Shown: piece by piece, positions 34,288 through 45,330 of the stretch | How positions within the stretch are numbered: position 1 is the first letter of the stretch | How the letters are laid out: every line of letters starts with the position of its first letter | DNA from: Ctena decussata | Lineage: Eukaryota; Mollusca; Bivalvia; Lucinida; Lucinidae | Assembly: GCA_963989385.1 (NCBI GenBank) | Contig: OZ022501.1 | Location: 2,366,001-2,430,000, forward strand | Reading direction: 5' to 3' | DNA length: 64,000 nt | Translations under genes and position numbers: made by a program | The notes under the pieces: model-generated | Seen by the model: the letters and a program-made list of their open reading frames with translations, nothing else | The model's database searches: none | Told to the model about the DNA's origin: nothing

Positions 34288-34743
34288 GTAATGCTTAATA
34301 TTTCTTGTTACCGTTTCACTGTCATTTAGGTGTACAGGTTTATGTCCATGTTTTTTCACTTTGCTCTCCTTTAGGAATCTACAGGAAGGGCTATTGCACT
34401 ACCCCCAGCGTCATCGTTAACGTTGGCATTGGCGACGGCCTCGGCATTAACAAAATGTTAAATTTTTTATATGATGGGCAAGGGGCTGTGAGCTATCCTG
34501 TTTGTGGACAGGTCTTGTTTTACTTCCTGTTTGCTTTTCCAAGATAGGGTTTCGCTTAAAGGAAATACTTTGCTCCTAGGGGAAGCAGATCTTTCCTTTT
34601 AGAGTTGACTTCGTTCAAGAAAGTAAGCAAAAATTGAAGTGGAGGATGGTTCTTCTTCATGATTAGTAGGCTTAATGTGCAATATTACTCCATTTCATCA
34701 GCATTGACAGCATTGTGGCAGTATACACTTTTATCGTGCTTAA

Positions 34744-34805
34744 CCATATTGCACACAGAACAGCCAAAACTCTATGGAGTTTTGGCTGTTCTGAGTGCAA
34801 AAGGG
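34744..34805. repeat. Small foldback with TTAA duplication (62 bp), copy 2
   Basis: CCATATTGCACACAGAACAG faces CTGTTCTGAGTGCAAAAGG around CCAAAACTCTATGGAGTTTTGG. TTAA flanks both sides (34740-34743 and 34806-34809). CC ends next to TTAA are piggyBac-like. Its relative is at 17639. Confidence 0.82.
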
Positions 34806-35012
34806 TTAATGATTTAGCTGTGTTTGTGACAATGCACTAATAGGTGAGACACAATGGTTCACAGACTTTCTGTAATGGGTATTCATTGATTCCAATGATG
34901 TATCTTGATAATTAATTACTGATTCCAGTGATGCAGCTTGAATTTGTGCAGCTTGATTAATGCTTATTTATTTCAGTATTAATCCATTCTATTCGCCCCT
35001 TTAGGGGTATCT

Positions 35013-35072
35013 GGGCAAACAGTTTGGATCCAGATCAGGGTGGGGCCTGGTCTGAGATCCAAATTGTTTGCT
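35013..35072. repeat. HP66 hairpin, diverged
   Basis: GGGCAAACAGTTTGGATCCA faces GATCCAAATTGTTTGCTGCC. The apex has lost the GACTGCTCC pair and reads GATCAGGGTGGGGCCTGGTCTGA. Confidence 0.78.
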
Positions 35073-35435
35073 GCCAAGACATTATTTCTATAAGAGTTAG
35101 TAAGACCAATATTGTCAAAATATTCTTGATTTTTTATGCAGACGACAATTTCAGCAGACGACAAAAAATACCCAGAATGCAGTGGGTTAATGATTGATTT
35201 CTGTAGTGCGGTTGGGTTGGTGATTATTGAGTCCAATGATGCAAGTTGGTGCCTATTGATTCTAGTAGTGCAGCTTGTATGGTGCTTGCTGATTCCTATG
35301 ATTCAGCTTTATTGGTGCATGTTGATTTCAGTACTGCAGCTGCATGTAGTTGGTGCCTATTGATTCTATTGATGCAGCTTGGTTGGTGCATGTTGATTCT
35401 GATGATGCAGGTTGGCTGATAATTACTGACTCTGT

Positions 35436-35790
35436 CACAGGAGAGGAAAAAATCGTGGCCCAACTGGGACTCGAACCCAGGGCCTCTGGCTTACCTTGCG
35501 AGCACTCTACCAAATGAGCTACCGAGCCACTTCGTAGACCTTTGACATTTCCCCCCTGCTTAATCAGATTTGTCCCCAAATCTACCCAGTACCACGGAGG
35601 AACAAATAAGACATGCAATTTTTGATGCTCTGGGCCCTAGCCATGGACGGACCCACAACGGCCACCAAATGTCACAGGAGAGGAAAAAATCATGGTCCGA
35701 CCTGGACTCGAACCCTAGGCTTCTTGCTTACTGTGTGAGCACTCTGGTAACAGCTATCGAGCCACTTGGTTGACCCTTGACAACTCGATT
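35436..35790 (-). mobile_element. SINE-D, two tRNA-headed units in tandem
   Basis: Two minus-strand tRNA-like heads lie at 35452-35532 and 35685-35768. The first folds well: acceptor GGCTCGG with TTGGGCC, D-stem GCTC/GAGT, and T-arm CTGGG-TTCGAGT-CCCAG. Its anticodon loop AAGGTAA lacks U33 and the stem has a mismatch, so it is a SINE head rather than a working tRNA. The shared word TCACAGGAGAGGAAAAAATC follows each head. The body of the second unit (35534-35680) abuts the head of the first. Confidence 0.75.
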
Positions 35791-36751
35791 GATGCAGCTT
35801 GGTTATTGCATGTTGACTCAAGTAATGCAGGTTGGTTGATGCTATTGTTTCAGCTTAGTTGGTGCATGTTGATTCAATTGATGCTGGTTGGTTGATGCTT
35901 ACTGACGCCATTGATGCAGCTTGGTTGCATGTTTATTCCAGTGATGCAGCTTGGTACTTTTTTATTCCAACGATGCAGCTTGATTGGTCATGTTGATTCC
36001 AGTGATGAAGCCTGGTGCTTACTGACTCCAATGATGCAGCTGGCTTGGTTGGTCGATGTATGATGATTCCAGTAGTGCAGCCTGGTGCTTCTTGATTCCA
36101 TTGATGCAGCTTTATTGTTGTAAGTTGATTGCAGTTGTGTAGCTTGAATAGGTGATAGTAGATTCAAAAGCTGCAGGTTGACTGTTCTGGTTGAGTGATG
36201 CATGTTGATTCCAATGATGCAGCTTTGTTGGTTCTAATTGATTCCAGTTATGCAGCTTGGTTGATACAGTTTGATTCCAGTAATGCTACTGCAGCTTGAT
36301 TGGTGTTGGTTGATTCTAATGATGCATATATTGATTCCAGTGAGGCAGCTTGATTGATGTTAGTTGTTTCCAGTGATGCAGCTTGATTGGTGCTAGTTAT
36401 TTAGTTCCAGTGGTGCAGCTTCAACAGTGGTGGGTTGATTTCAGTGATACAGTTTTATTGATGCATATAGACTCCAATGACACAGCTTGATTGGGGCTGG
36501 GTTGATTTCGGTGGTGAAGCTGGATTGATGCATATTGAATCCGATGATGCAGCTAAGATGCTATTTACTGATTCCAGTGACACAGCAAGATTGGTGGTAG
36601 TATGACTGTGTTTAGAGCTGTAGCTTAATTGTTGCTGGTTATTAAAGTGATGCAGCTTGATTCTGATGATGCAGCTTGATTGGTATTTGTTGATTTCAAT
36701 GATACAGCTTGGTTTATGCTGGTTGATTTCAGTGATGTAGCTTCATTTGTC

Positions 36752-37054
36752 GGCCCCGGATCCAGGGGGTGGGCTTTGGGGCTTCAGCCCCGCCACTTGG
36801 GCCTGGTTAGATTGAAATATATGTTGTGACATCTCATTAGAATCGCCTCGGCGAGGCGATTCTAATGAGATATCACAACATATATTTCAAGGCAAAAAAT
36901 ACATTATCAAATATTCTCATCAAATTGATCCCTTATTATGTCATATTTCAAACCATTCTCCCCCGCCCCCTCCCTTCCAAAATACACCTCGGAACCTCCC
37001 AGCCCCACCAGTTATCCAGAGCCCCACCAGTATGTGGTGGTCTGGATCCGGGCC
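36752..37054. mobile_element. TIR element with GGCCCCGGATCCAG ends, inserted in the 33-bp array
   Basis: GGCCCCGGATCCAG at the left faces CTGGATCCGGGCC at the right. At 36809-36894 it contains a hairpin ATATGTTGTGACATCTCATT... around CGCCTCGGCGAGGCG, clearly related to the hAT203 centre. GC-rich CCCC-ending words flank that core. It is either one composite element or a hAT203-type insertion inside another; I cannot decide which. Confidence 0.72.
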
Positions 37055-37240
37055 TGTTTGTGCTTACCAGTTCCAATGATACTGCTTGATTGGTGCATAG
37101 TTGCTACAGTGATGTAACTTGATTTATGCTTTCCAGTTCCAATGATATTGGTTGATTGGTACATACTTGTTACAGTTGTGCAGCTTAACTGATGCTGGAT
37201 AATTCCAATGTTGCAACTTGCTTGCATGGTGCCTATTGAT

Positions 37241-37929
37241 TCCAGTGATGGTACTTAAGAGACATGATTGAAATCATTATTTGCCAATTAATGTTTGGGT
37301 TATTGTCTGGGAACAAGCTGCAGTAGCATTATTGTTCATGTCTCTCACCTGTTTCAGGCAGGTGATTAGCTGTTAATGTAATAACACCTGTACATGTTGT
37401 TTGTTACTCAGCATTCCTCACACAGGAGGATTTCTTACACTCTCATGAGTTGAATCTTGTGAAAGTCAATGTTATTAACTGTAATGCATAATACTAACAG
37501 CATAAACCTTGATTATTCTCTATGCGGTCTGATCAGCAGCCTCTCATATTGACTAAATATTTTGGAGCTTCTGGCAGAGGTAATTCTAAAGTTCTGACAT
37601 ATCAGGCTTCAGGGATATTCAGACTGATATGTAATAGATGTCCTTTGTTTGTCCTTTACATTCACAGTACCATGAAACAAATTGAACAGTCCACTATAAC
37701 TGAACTGCTAATAGCCAATGCTGAAGTAGAATCCTTAGTTCCAAAAACCATGCCTAATTTAAACAGGTGTACATCCCTCCGTTAAATGTAAGGTAAAATC
37801 ACAGACACATTGAAGATGTGGGATTTTGTTTGTGAGACTATGCCACATGCTAGATTGTCATTTCATTGGCCAAGTATACCCCATCAGGTGACTTTTCAGT
37901 GACCTTCTGGGTGTTGCTTCTAACTGTGT
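37241..37929. other. No gene seen
   Basis: A frame at 37522-37785 (87 codons) has no motif and no splice support. It is intronic by position. Confidence 0.4.
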
Positions 37930-38755
37930 ATTGGCAGGGGGAGGAGGTACATATTATAAAACTAGAATTTGCAGGTGGGGTGGGGGGATGGGAGAGGTAC
38001 TGTTATGGCATATTATAAACTAGAATTGGCAGGGGGAAGTGGTACTATTATGCCATATTATAAAACTAGAATTGGCAGGGGGAGGGGGTACTGTTATGGC
38101 ATATTGTAATTTAGAATTGGCTGGGGGAAGAGGTACTGTTATGGCATATTATAAAACAAGAATTGGCAGGGGGGGGGTACTGTTATGCCATATTATAAAA
38201 CTAGAACTGGCAGGGGAGAGGTACTGTTATGGCATATTGTAAATTAGAATTGGCAGGGATGGAGGTACTGTTATGCCATATTATAAAATTAGAATTGGCA
38301 GGGGAGAGGTACTGTTATGGCATATTATAAAACTACACTTGTTAGGGGGAAGAGGTACTGTTATACTGTTATGGCATATTATAAATTAGAATTGGCATGG
38401 GTGGGGAGATGGTACTGTTATGGCATATATTGTTCTGATGCTTGAATTGGCACAGCGGGGGGGGGGGGGCGGGGGGTACTGTTATGGCATATTATAAACT
38501 AGAATTGGCAGGGGGAAGTGGTACTGTTATGCCATATTATAAATTAGAATTGGTAGGGGAAAGGTACTGTTATGGCATATTATAAACTAGAATTGGCAGG
38601 GGGAGGAGGTACTGTTATAGCATATTATAAAACTAGAATTGGCATGGGATGGAGGTACTGTTATGCCATATTATAAAACTAGAATTGGCAGGGGGAGGAG
38701 GTACTGTTATGCCATATTAAAACTAGTATTGGCAGGGGGAGGAGGTACTGTTTTG
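37930..38755. repeat. ~46-bp tandem array, about 17 copies, G-rich
   Basis: The unit is AATTGGCAGGGGGAGGAGGT, ACTGTTATGGCATATTATAA, AACTAG. The GGGGGAGG segment varies most, including a run of about a dozen Gs near 38457. The array ends where the hAT-like element at 38761 begins. Confidence 0.95.
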
Positions 38756-38760
38756 CTGTT

Positions 38761-40875
38761 CAGGGCTCTCACACCCCTTTTTATGCCCCCGAAGGAACTT
38801 CGGGTGGCATATTAAAATCGCACCGTCCGTCCGACTGTCCGTCCGACCGTCCGTCAGTCCGTCCGTCCGTTACAAATCGTGTCTCAGCGATAACTTTAAA
38901 AGTACTGAAGCAAATTTGATGAAACTTCACAGAAAGATAAAGCATAATGAGAAGGTGTGTCGCGCGCAAGACTCAGGTCCCTACGCCCAAGGTCAAGGCC
39001 ACAATTGGGTCAAAGGTCAAATTGTGTCTCAAAATCGTGTCTCAGCGATAATTTTAAAACTACTGAAGCAAATTTGATGCAACTTCACAGAAAGATAAAG
39101 CATAATGAGAAGGTGTGTCGCCCACAAGACTTAGGTCCCCACGCCCAAGGTCAAGGCCACAGTTGGGTCAAAAGTCAAATTGTGTCTCAAAATTGGGTCT
39201 CATTGATTGCTTATAAACTACTGAAGCAAATTTAATGAAACTTCACAGAAAGATGAAACATAATGAGAAGGTATGTTGCACATAAGATTTGGGTTGCCAA
39301 GTTCAAGGTCAAGGTCACAATTAGGGGTCAAAGGTCAAATCTCGCCTCTGTGATAACTTAAAAGCTGCTGAAGTGAATGTCATCAAACTTCACAGAAAGG
39401 TAAATTATTATGTGCAGGTATGTTACACACAATATTTATGATCCCAGATCCAAGGTCAAGGTCACAATCTGGGGTCAGAGGTCAAATTATGTCTCGGCAA
39501 TTATTCAGAAAAGTACCATAGCAAACTTTAAAGAAAGAGAAAAGCCCAATGAGAAGACATAGGCTCCCATACCAAAGGTCAAGGACGCAACACAGTTTGG
39601 TTAGTGGTTGAATTAAGTCCCCTCGAATCCTCTTAAACTTCCAAAGTGCATTTAAACATTACAGAAAAGTAAAACGAAATGAGAATGTATATCATGTGCA
39701 AGACCCAGGTTCTGTGCCCAAGGTCAAGGTCACAGCTAGGGTCAAAGGTCAGTTGAAGGGGCCTTCGGGGGCATTTGTTACACACTGTAACATTTCTTGT
39801 TGGGAATGGGGCCGGGGCCTTTAGAATTGGGAAAAATAGCGTTGTTTTGTCTAAAATTGGGAAAAATTTCATTGTTTTATGTTTGAAGTTTTCATTGTCA
39901 GACCAACACAACTTACATATGGTATTGTTATATTTTCAGAGGAATCCAGTCAATAAGCAGACATAGATCTAGCAGATAGTGAATCATAATAAACTTTATC
40001 AAAATAGTTGGGATATTAGATAATAACAAAACTATTTGTGTGTGTTGAGTTTTTCTTTCTTTCCTTTGAACTGGCAACTTCCCTATCTTGCCACTCTCAA
40101 ATTGGAGACAAGACTGGGACCTAGAAAAAAAAGTGTTTCAATATAACAACAGTATAACACTCTAGGTTGAAGCATCTTTGAACTAAGCATAAAGTGAAGT
40201 TGAGAGAAAGTGGACTGTCACAATGCAGAACATGACAAAACTTTCAGTCCTGCCAGTACAAAACACCCAAGGTATGTCACTATCACTATACTAACTCTTG
40301 GATGTCCCGGTAATCATGTTTATGATTTTGGATATGGCCGAAAATGTCTGTGAAAATCGATTCAGGTACGAAACACAAAAACAGCAGAATCATCCACCAT
40401 AGGTGAAAACTCCGATCAAATTTTAGCATTGGAAGGCTTTAAATTAAAGAATAAGTCAAAATATTGTTCACCACATCAATATTGGCCATTGAAGCAAAGA
40501 AAATATTAACATATTGCAGCGAAAATCGCTAGGCTTTTCGCCCTCTAATGGAAGGGAAGTAACTCTAACAGTACATGTGAACTCTAACACAGTATATGAT
40601 AAAACCCGGTACCACTTTCCAGTAACAAAACATGACGATCGTGATTGACAATGTAATCGCTTCCCGATTTTTAAAGGTATTTATAAATTATGTTAACATT
40701 TTTAGTTTTAGGTGGTTTTTAATACATTTTGCATTGATGCAACAGCAGTATTCTTGGACCAAACAGGCTTAGTCAGATTGGGAATTTTTCTTCTGGAATT
40801 GGGAAAAAAACATACTTTTTGGCATTGGGAATGGGGCCGAATTTCGGCCCCATATTTCGGTGATCGAGAGCCCTG
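38761..40875. mobile_element. hAT-like non-autonomous element carrying TR-element 2
   Basis: Terminal inverted repeats CAGGGCTCTC and GAGAGCCCTG are perfect. CTGTT borders both sides (38756-38760 and 40876-40880); a longer TGCTGTT match is possible if the right end stops two bases earlier. The interior contains paired words GAATGGGGCCGGGGCC and GAATGGGGCCGAATTTCGGCC, but no transposase frame. Its inner edge at 38778 is taken over by TR-element 2. Confidence 0.72.
38778..39780 (+). mobile_element. TR-element 2 with ~158-bp array
   Basis: The 5' hairpin ATGCCCCCGAAGGAACTTCGGGTGGCAT is followed by a GTCCGTCCG tract (38826-38872). Monomers start with GTCTCAGCGATAA at 38881 and 39039, then degrade. 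The conserved sub-motif is CCCAAGGTCAAGG. The 3' end GGCCTTCGGGGGCATTTGTT repeats the start in inverse order. Confidence 0.82.
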
Positions 40876-41367
40876 CTGTTACACTGAATTTGTTGTTGTA
40901 AAGAACTCAAATTTAAAACAATGTAACTATTCCTGAAATATCAAAAATGACATTATGAAGAATTTTGCTGTTGTAATTAGTGCCCTTATAAAGAGAGTTG
41001 ACTATATGAAAGAGGTGTGATAACAGAACGGTACAATTTCTACTGGAACTGATATTTGTCCATCTGTCTGTCCACCCGTCTGTTCATCTGCAAACATTTG
41101 TGTTAAAAGTTTTGTGTTAAGATTATCTCATTAGGTGATGGCACTTTCTGGATTTCATTAGGTGATGCCACTTTCTGGGACTGTCCATGGGTCCCTTGCT
41201 CTGTTGCTCACTAAAACTGTCATGAATTTAGTGTTCAGCCTTTTGAATACCATACAGCAGACCTGAGACTTATAGCTGTGCCATTATGAAGGCACTTGAT
41301 AATAGTAACATTATATTATTGACAATATGAATGCTTGTGGCATAATGTTTTCCAATCATATTTTCCT
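40876..41367. other. Intronic, no element seen
   Basis: A short duplication TTAGGTGATGGCACTTTCTGG / TTAGGTGATGCCACTTTCTGG is at 41132-41178. Nothing else is supported. Confidence 0.4.
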
Positions 41368-41611
41368 GGGCCCAGTTGTTCAAAACTAACGACATCGTTA
41401 GTTAACGTGACGTTAAAATTTCAAACGTTAATATCACAAATATGCCAATATTTTTTGTTGCAAAAATGTGAGAAGCTTTTGCATTGCAAAAGCTTCTCAC
41501 ATTTTTTCAACAAAAAATATCAGCGTATTTGGTAATAAAAATGTAAAATACTTAATGAGTTGACCTCTTAACGAGCTCGTTAGGCTAACGATGCTTTAAA
41601 CAACTGGGCCC
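41368..41611. mobile_element. MITE with GGGCCCAGTTGTT ends (244 bp)
   Basis: GGGCCCAGTTGTTCAAA and TTTAAACAACTGGGCCC are inverted ends. The centre is a long stem ATGTGAGAAGCTTTTGCA / TGCAAAAGCTTCTCACAT at about 41467-41504. Subterminal CTAACGA and TCGTTAG repeat within each side. Ends of this type are widespread in animals; the superfamily cannot be fixed without a target duplication. Confidence 0.85.
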
Positions 41612-42292
41612 AGTTTATTATCTATGAAATTATTGTTATCAGCAGTCTTATGCTTTGATGATTCTTAAAGGTCAGATATAATTATTATTGAAGAAAGAAA
41701 TTCCACATGCTGCACACAGAGATATTGGCTGATACAAAGAGTGTTTTCTTGTTTCCAAAGTCTATGGAACTAATCATGTAGAATGAAACAGAAAATATGG
41801 CTTCAAGTGAAATTCTGAGAAAAACTAATTATAAGCAAATAAGTAAACCAAAGATGGATCACACCCTGAAATTTTTACCAGGGGTGCCTGAAAGCTATGT
41901 ACATCTTTTTGGTATTAAATAGCAAAAAGATTGTACACATAGCTTTCAAGCACAAATTGCTAGCTGCTCCATGAAGCGATTCAGGGAGAAATAAGAATTA
42001 GTCAAAGCAAAGGGTGATATAACTTACTATGACACTACATCTCGCAGCTTTGATGACATCATGATCCTCCTTTTGCTGCCTTATCCTTCCCTGATCTGAG
42101 GCAGGTACCCGTTTACTGCTGGGTTAACAGAGAGCATTTTCCAGTCATCAGATGGTGAAGCCTGGGTTCAATCTCACCACCTTATGGGGACTTTCTGCAC
42201 CATAACAGAGTGACTCTAACCGCTTGACCACAGCACCTCTCTGGAAAACTGGAAAACTATGACTAATAATTTCTTTTTGTCTGTCTTTTCAG
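41612..42292. other. Intron end; weak tRNA-like patch at 42105-42240
   Basis: GTACCCGTTTACTGCTGGGT and CGCTTGACCACAGCACCTCT resemble parts of a tRNA-derived SINE, but A- and B-box orientations conflict, so no SINE is called. A foldback AAGCTATGTACATCTTTTTG / CAAAAAGATTGTACACATAGCTTT sits at 41892-41951. Confidence 0.4.
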
Positions 42293-42324
42293 AAGGAGCT
42301 CAGTTTTGCCAGAAGATCCAGCAG
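42293..42324 (+). CDS. MAST: MAST-family kinase, 32-nt microexon
   Basis: A strong acceptor (TTTTTGTCTGTCTTTTCAG) and a GTATGT donor bound 32 bases encoding KELSFARRSS plus two bases of the next codon. Phase in is 0 and phase out is 2, matching both neighbours. The peptide matches the KELS..RR motif remembered from MAST N-termini. Skipping it would join the flanking exons in a frame that hits TAG after 17 codons of the next exon, so inclusion is needed for full-length protein. At this length the call depends on the flanking exons. Confidence 0.62.
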
Positions 42325-42470
42325 GTATGTAAAACTTTTTTCTTCTTGTATACCAGGCGAACTGGTGCTGGCAGGTTATATCTTACACCACTTCTCCAAC
42401 ACTAACAGCAAAACATAACCATCTTTACTCATTGCATCAATTGTATGGCATATCACACAGCATTACAGTC

Positions 42471-42714
42471 ATGAGCCGCAACATGACAAAACCAACAAAA
42501 CAACATATGCACCCAGTGAAGACTGAGTTCAGCCTGGGTTTATGCCCAGTCTGATAAGGGTCTGCCCTATGCGCTTAAAGGATAGGTAAGGGTCTATGCT
42601 AGCTTCATGCGAACATGACTTTTATTAGACTGGACTCTTATTAGACTGGGCAGATACCCAGGCTGATCTGAGTCTTTGCTGGGCACACATGCACCTTTGT
42701 TGGTTTGCTCATAT
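42471..42714. mobile_element. HP240 hairpin MITE, copy 5
   Basis: ATGAGCCGCAACATGACAAA on the left; CACCTTTGTTGGTTTGCTCAT on the right. A partial duplication of CTTATTAGACTGG lies near 42616-42645. Confidence 0.8.
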
Positions 42715-43299
42715 CTGGGTTTGTACAGATGATGACATCACAAATATGGTAAAAATTGTTTAATTGATGCCACCCTTGACATCAAAGTTAAATAATGGAG
42801 CATCAGTAGATGCTGGTGAAGGCTTTCCTGAAAATCAAATAGGAACCTTTCAAACATTAAAATTAGGTATTTTAGCAAGTTTTGCGTTTTAAAATCAAAC
42901 AGTGCAAGTCAAAATATATGCAAGAAAAAGACCCTACATAGACTGCCCCCCCCCACTCATTGCAGGCTGATTTGAAGCTGTACTGGTTAAAAAAAATATA
43001 TCTGTTACTTCAACTTCTGCAGATAGAGGCTACCAGTAATCTGTTTTGCAAATGTTGCACTTTTTGCCAGATACAAATTTAGAGAAAATGCTAGTTAGAC
43101 AGAAACTTTCATTAAATTTTCGAGCAATTGGCATTTGTCACTCTGAAACTCAATTTCTGTTGAATTTTCCTTTTGATTTGGTCGCGGAGGTGAAAATAGG
43201 ATTTCTTGCCTGTAAAAGTGAATCTGCAATAATGTGGTGTCAGACACATTTACACCATGTATTCATTGTGATTCCGTTAGGCCAAGCAAATTACCATAT

Positions 43300-43500
43300 T
43301 TGAACCATGACACGTCACACAAAAAAAAAAAGAGTGACATGTGCACCCAGCAAAGAGACAGACTAGCCTGGACATCCACTCAGTCTGATCAGTCCTCTTT
43401 ATCCACTTCAAGAGTAGCTAAGGGTGTAAAGTAGATTCAGGCTGGATCTCAGATTTGCTGGGCGCATGCAACTTTGTTGGTTTTGTCATGTTGAGGCTCA
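43300..43500. mobile_element. HP240 hairpin MITE, copy 6
   Basis: TTGAACCATGACACGTCACA starts it and TTTTGTCATGTTGAGGCTCA ends it. The internal core is reduced (GATCAGTCCTC), and an A-run interrupts the left arm. Confidence 0.78.
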
Positions 43501-43548
43501 CTTATTCCGTCATTGGACAGGGATTTGTTTGCTTCCAAAACAAACCCA

Positions 43549-43587
43549 AAAATCTAGATCCATCTTACAAGATGGATCTAGATTTTA
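43549..43587. repeat. ATCTAGATCC foldback, best copy
   Basis: AAAATCTAGATCCATCTTAC is followed by its complement AAGATGGATCTAGATTTTAT. The flanks match those at 21661 and 62800 (AAACCCAAAAATC left, ATGGA-TT right). Confidence 0.8.
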
Positions 43588-43759
43588 TGGATTCTTTGTA
43601 GCAGAATTACACAAGACTGATTTTGATATAGGGGGTCATTCTAATGTTAAAACCCCGTCTTATAGCCAAATATTAATTTGGTAATTTTGTCACATGTGAC
43701 TCATTAATACCAAGAAAAGCTGAAGACAAATTCTTCTCATGGAAGTATGTATGGAATGG

Positions 43760-43905
43760 GGCACAATTAGATGGACAGTATTTTAGTCATATCTAGACCA
43801 TGGTAGGATGATATGGAAATGCTGGGAATAATGAACACTGCTTAGGGTGTGAAGAACTTGACCAAAGGATGGATTCAAACCCCGAACTGCTAGCACAGAA
43901 AGCCA
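43760..43905 (-). mobile_element. SINE-A copy, diverged
   Basis: Plus-strand words GGACAGTATTTTAGTCATAT and GGATTCAAACCCCGAACTGCT mark body and B-box. The A-box end is lost. Confidence 0.6.
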
Positions 43906-44004
43906 GAAGTATGGAATGTGAAGAGATGTTGACCCAAAATTTGTGAGACTTTTGTCTAAATGTGATTCAGATTAGCTGGGCCTTGTTACTATATCAGGAA
44001 GTGG

Positions 44005-44164
44005 AGCCCCTATAGCTCAGTGGATTAAGCGTTAAGGAAGTGGTCTGGGTTTGATTCAAAACGAGTTCCTTTGAACACAGTGTGTCAGTGTTACCCTTCT
44101 GTTGACTGGTTCTGACTGACTGTTAAAAGGGCCATAAAGAAATGCAAATCATCCATCCATCCAT
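44005..44164 (+). mobile_element. SINE-A copy, plus strand
   Basis: The head GTGGAGCCCCTATAGCTCAG is well kept, the B-box is GGGTTTGATTC, and the tail is CATCCATCCATCCATTTG. An internal deletion shortens the anticodon region. Confidence 0.83.
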
Positions 44165-44262
44165 TTGCACCAGAAAGTGAAACATAGATTATAACCTAAA
44201 AAATTACTGCTGGTATGCAAACAGGCAAGACATGATTATGTTTTTTACCAAATTCTCATATA

Positions 44263-44956
44263 CTGCTCACAAAAAGTAGGGGATATTATGACAAAAAAGC
44301 ATGTACAAAAATTAAGAATAATGGCTGGGTTAGTTTATTGTTGTATATTGACTGAACACTATTCAGGTAACAATATTCAACTAAAGCATAAACAGTCAAT
44401 GCAGGTCATATGACCTAGAGCAGCACATGAAGGGCTATGGGGTCCACACCTCAATTTCACATCGGCGAAAAAATTTCTTTTGGCCCTCAGATTTTGTGAA
44501 TAATAAGATTCTCCTTAATTTTCCAAACTGAAAACACCCACTTTGGTAGGCTTTATTGCGTTATGTAAGGTGTAGGGCTGTTACAAATGTCACCGTATGT
44601 GAGACAATTCAGCGCACAATGGTACCTTTTACGGCTATCATTTTCTCCTGTGATGAAATCACATGAAAAAAGTATCTGTATCTTGTTACCTGAGGCATTA
44701 GTCGTCTGCCTTAATAAAGTTTGCATAAAAATTATTAGTCATTGCTGTGCTGGATTCGTGTGGAATTTGGGTGTCGACCCCTTGTCTACTTCCAATTTAC
44801 TCTAGGTCACGTGACAAGCTTAATCGCTTCAATATTCATATTGAGGGTCTTCATGAATATTTGTTTTATGAATAATAATAATTTAATATTCATCTACTTA
44901 CTTTCCTTACTTCTGCTGCCTTAAATGTCTTAATATCCCTTACTTATTTTGAGCAG
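44263..44956. mobile_element. Non-autonomous Tc1/mariner-like element (694 bp)
   Basis: CTGCTCACAAAAAGTAGGGG ATATT and AATATCCC TTACTTATTTTGAGCAG are inverted ends with a few changes, with TA on both sides (44261-44262 and 44957-44958). Ends of this form are typical of Tc1/mariner relatives. The interior has no DDE transposase frame. Confidence 0.82.
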
Positions 44957-45038
44957 TATATATAAATACATGCAAAAAGCAAATCATCAAAATGTAAGTC
45001 TTATCTGGAGCTCTACTTTTGTCACATTTAAAAAAGCA

Positions 45039-45069
<31 letters not shown>

Positions 45070-45262
45070 ATAAGAAAGAAGACAAGGAATATTGATTTAC
45101 GAAACATTAGCAGCAAAGCACTATTTCTTTATGGCACTACTTTTTGTGACAAATTACCGCAATTTCACAAATTATTGGGCCGCCTTAACGAATTATTGTC
45201 ATTCTAAAATTTAAAAAAGTTGATTTCCTGTCTGACTGTGAGTCAGAAAATTGCCGATGGAC

Positions 45263-45330
45263 TGGCAAACAGTGCAGACCCTGATCAGACTGCTCCTTAG
45301 GAGCAGTCTGATCAGGCTCTACACTGTTTA
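45263..45330. repeat. HP66 hairpin at 45.3 kb
   Basis: GGCAAACAGTGCAGACCCTG faces CAGGCTCTACACTGTTTA. The apex ATCAGACTGCTCCTTAGGAG is intact. Confidence 0.89.

Larger units (their letters stand above)
34880..37240. repeat. ~33-bp tandem array, GATGCAGCTTGATTGGTGC type
   Basis: The unit is GATGCAGCTTGATTGGTGCA followed by TGTTGATTCCAGT. Dozens of degenerate copies run across this interval with frequent unit-length changes. The array is interrupted by HP66 (35013-35072), SINE-D (35436-35790) and a TIR element (36752-37054), so it predates all three. Confidence 0.93.
34288..42292 (+). other. MAST intron 1 (about 8.0 kb)
   Basis: GTAATG donor and TTCTTTTTGTCTGTCTTTTCAG acceptor (polypyrimidine tract at 42270-42292) bound it. 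It holds three tandem arrays, SINE-D, a hAT-like element with TR-element 2, and several foldbacks, each listed separately. A second good acceptor, CTCTCCTTTAG, ends at 34374 and opens a possible alternative 3' exon. Confidence 0.6.

Noticed and set aside
35452..35532. Candidate functional tRNA gene on the minus strand
   Set aside because: Anticodon loop lacks U33, the anticodon stem has a mismatch, and the same head recurs with SINE-D body.
37522..37785. 87-codon frame inside MAST intron 1
   Set aside because: No splice phase agreement with neighbouring exons and no motif.
42105..42240. A further tRNA-derived SINE
   Set aside because: A-box-like and B-box-like words point in opposite directions, so the order is wrong for one SINE.
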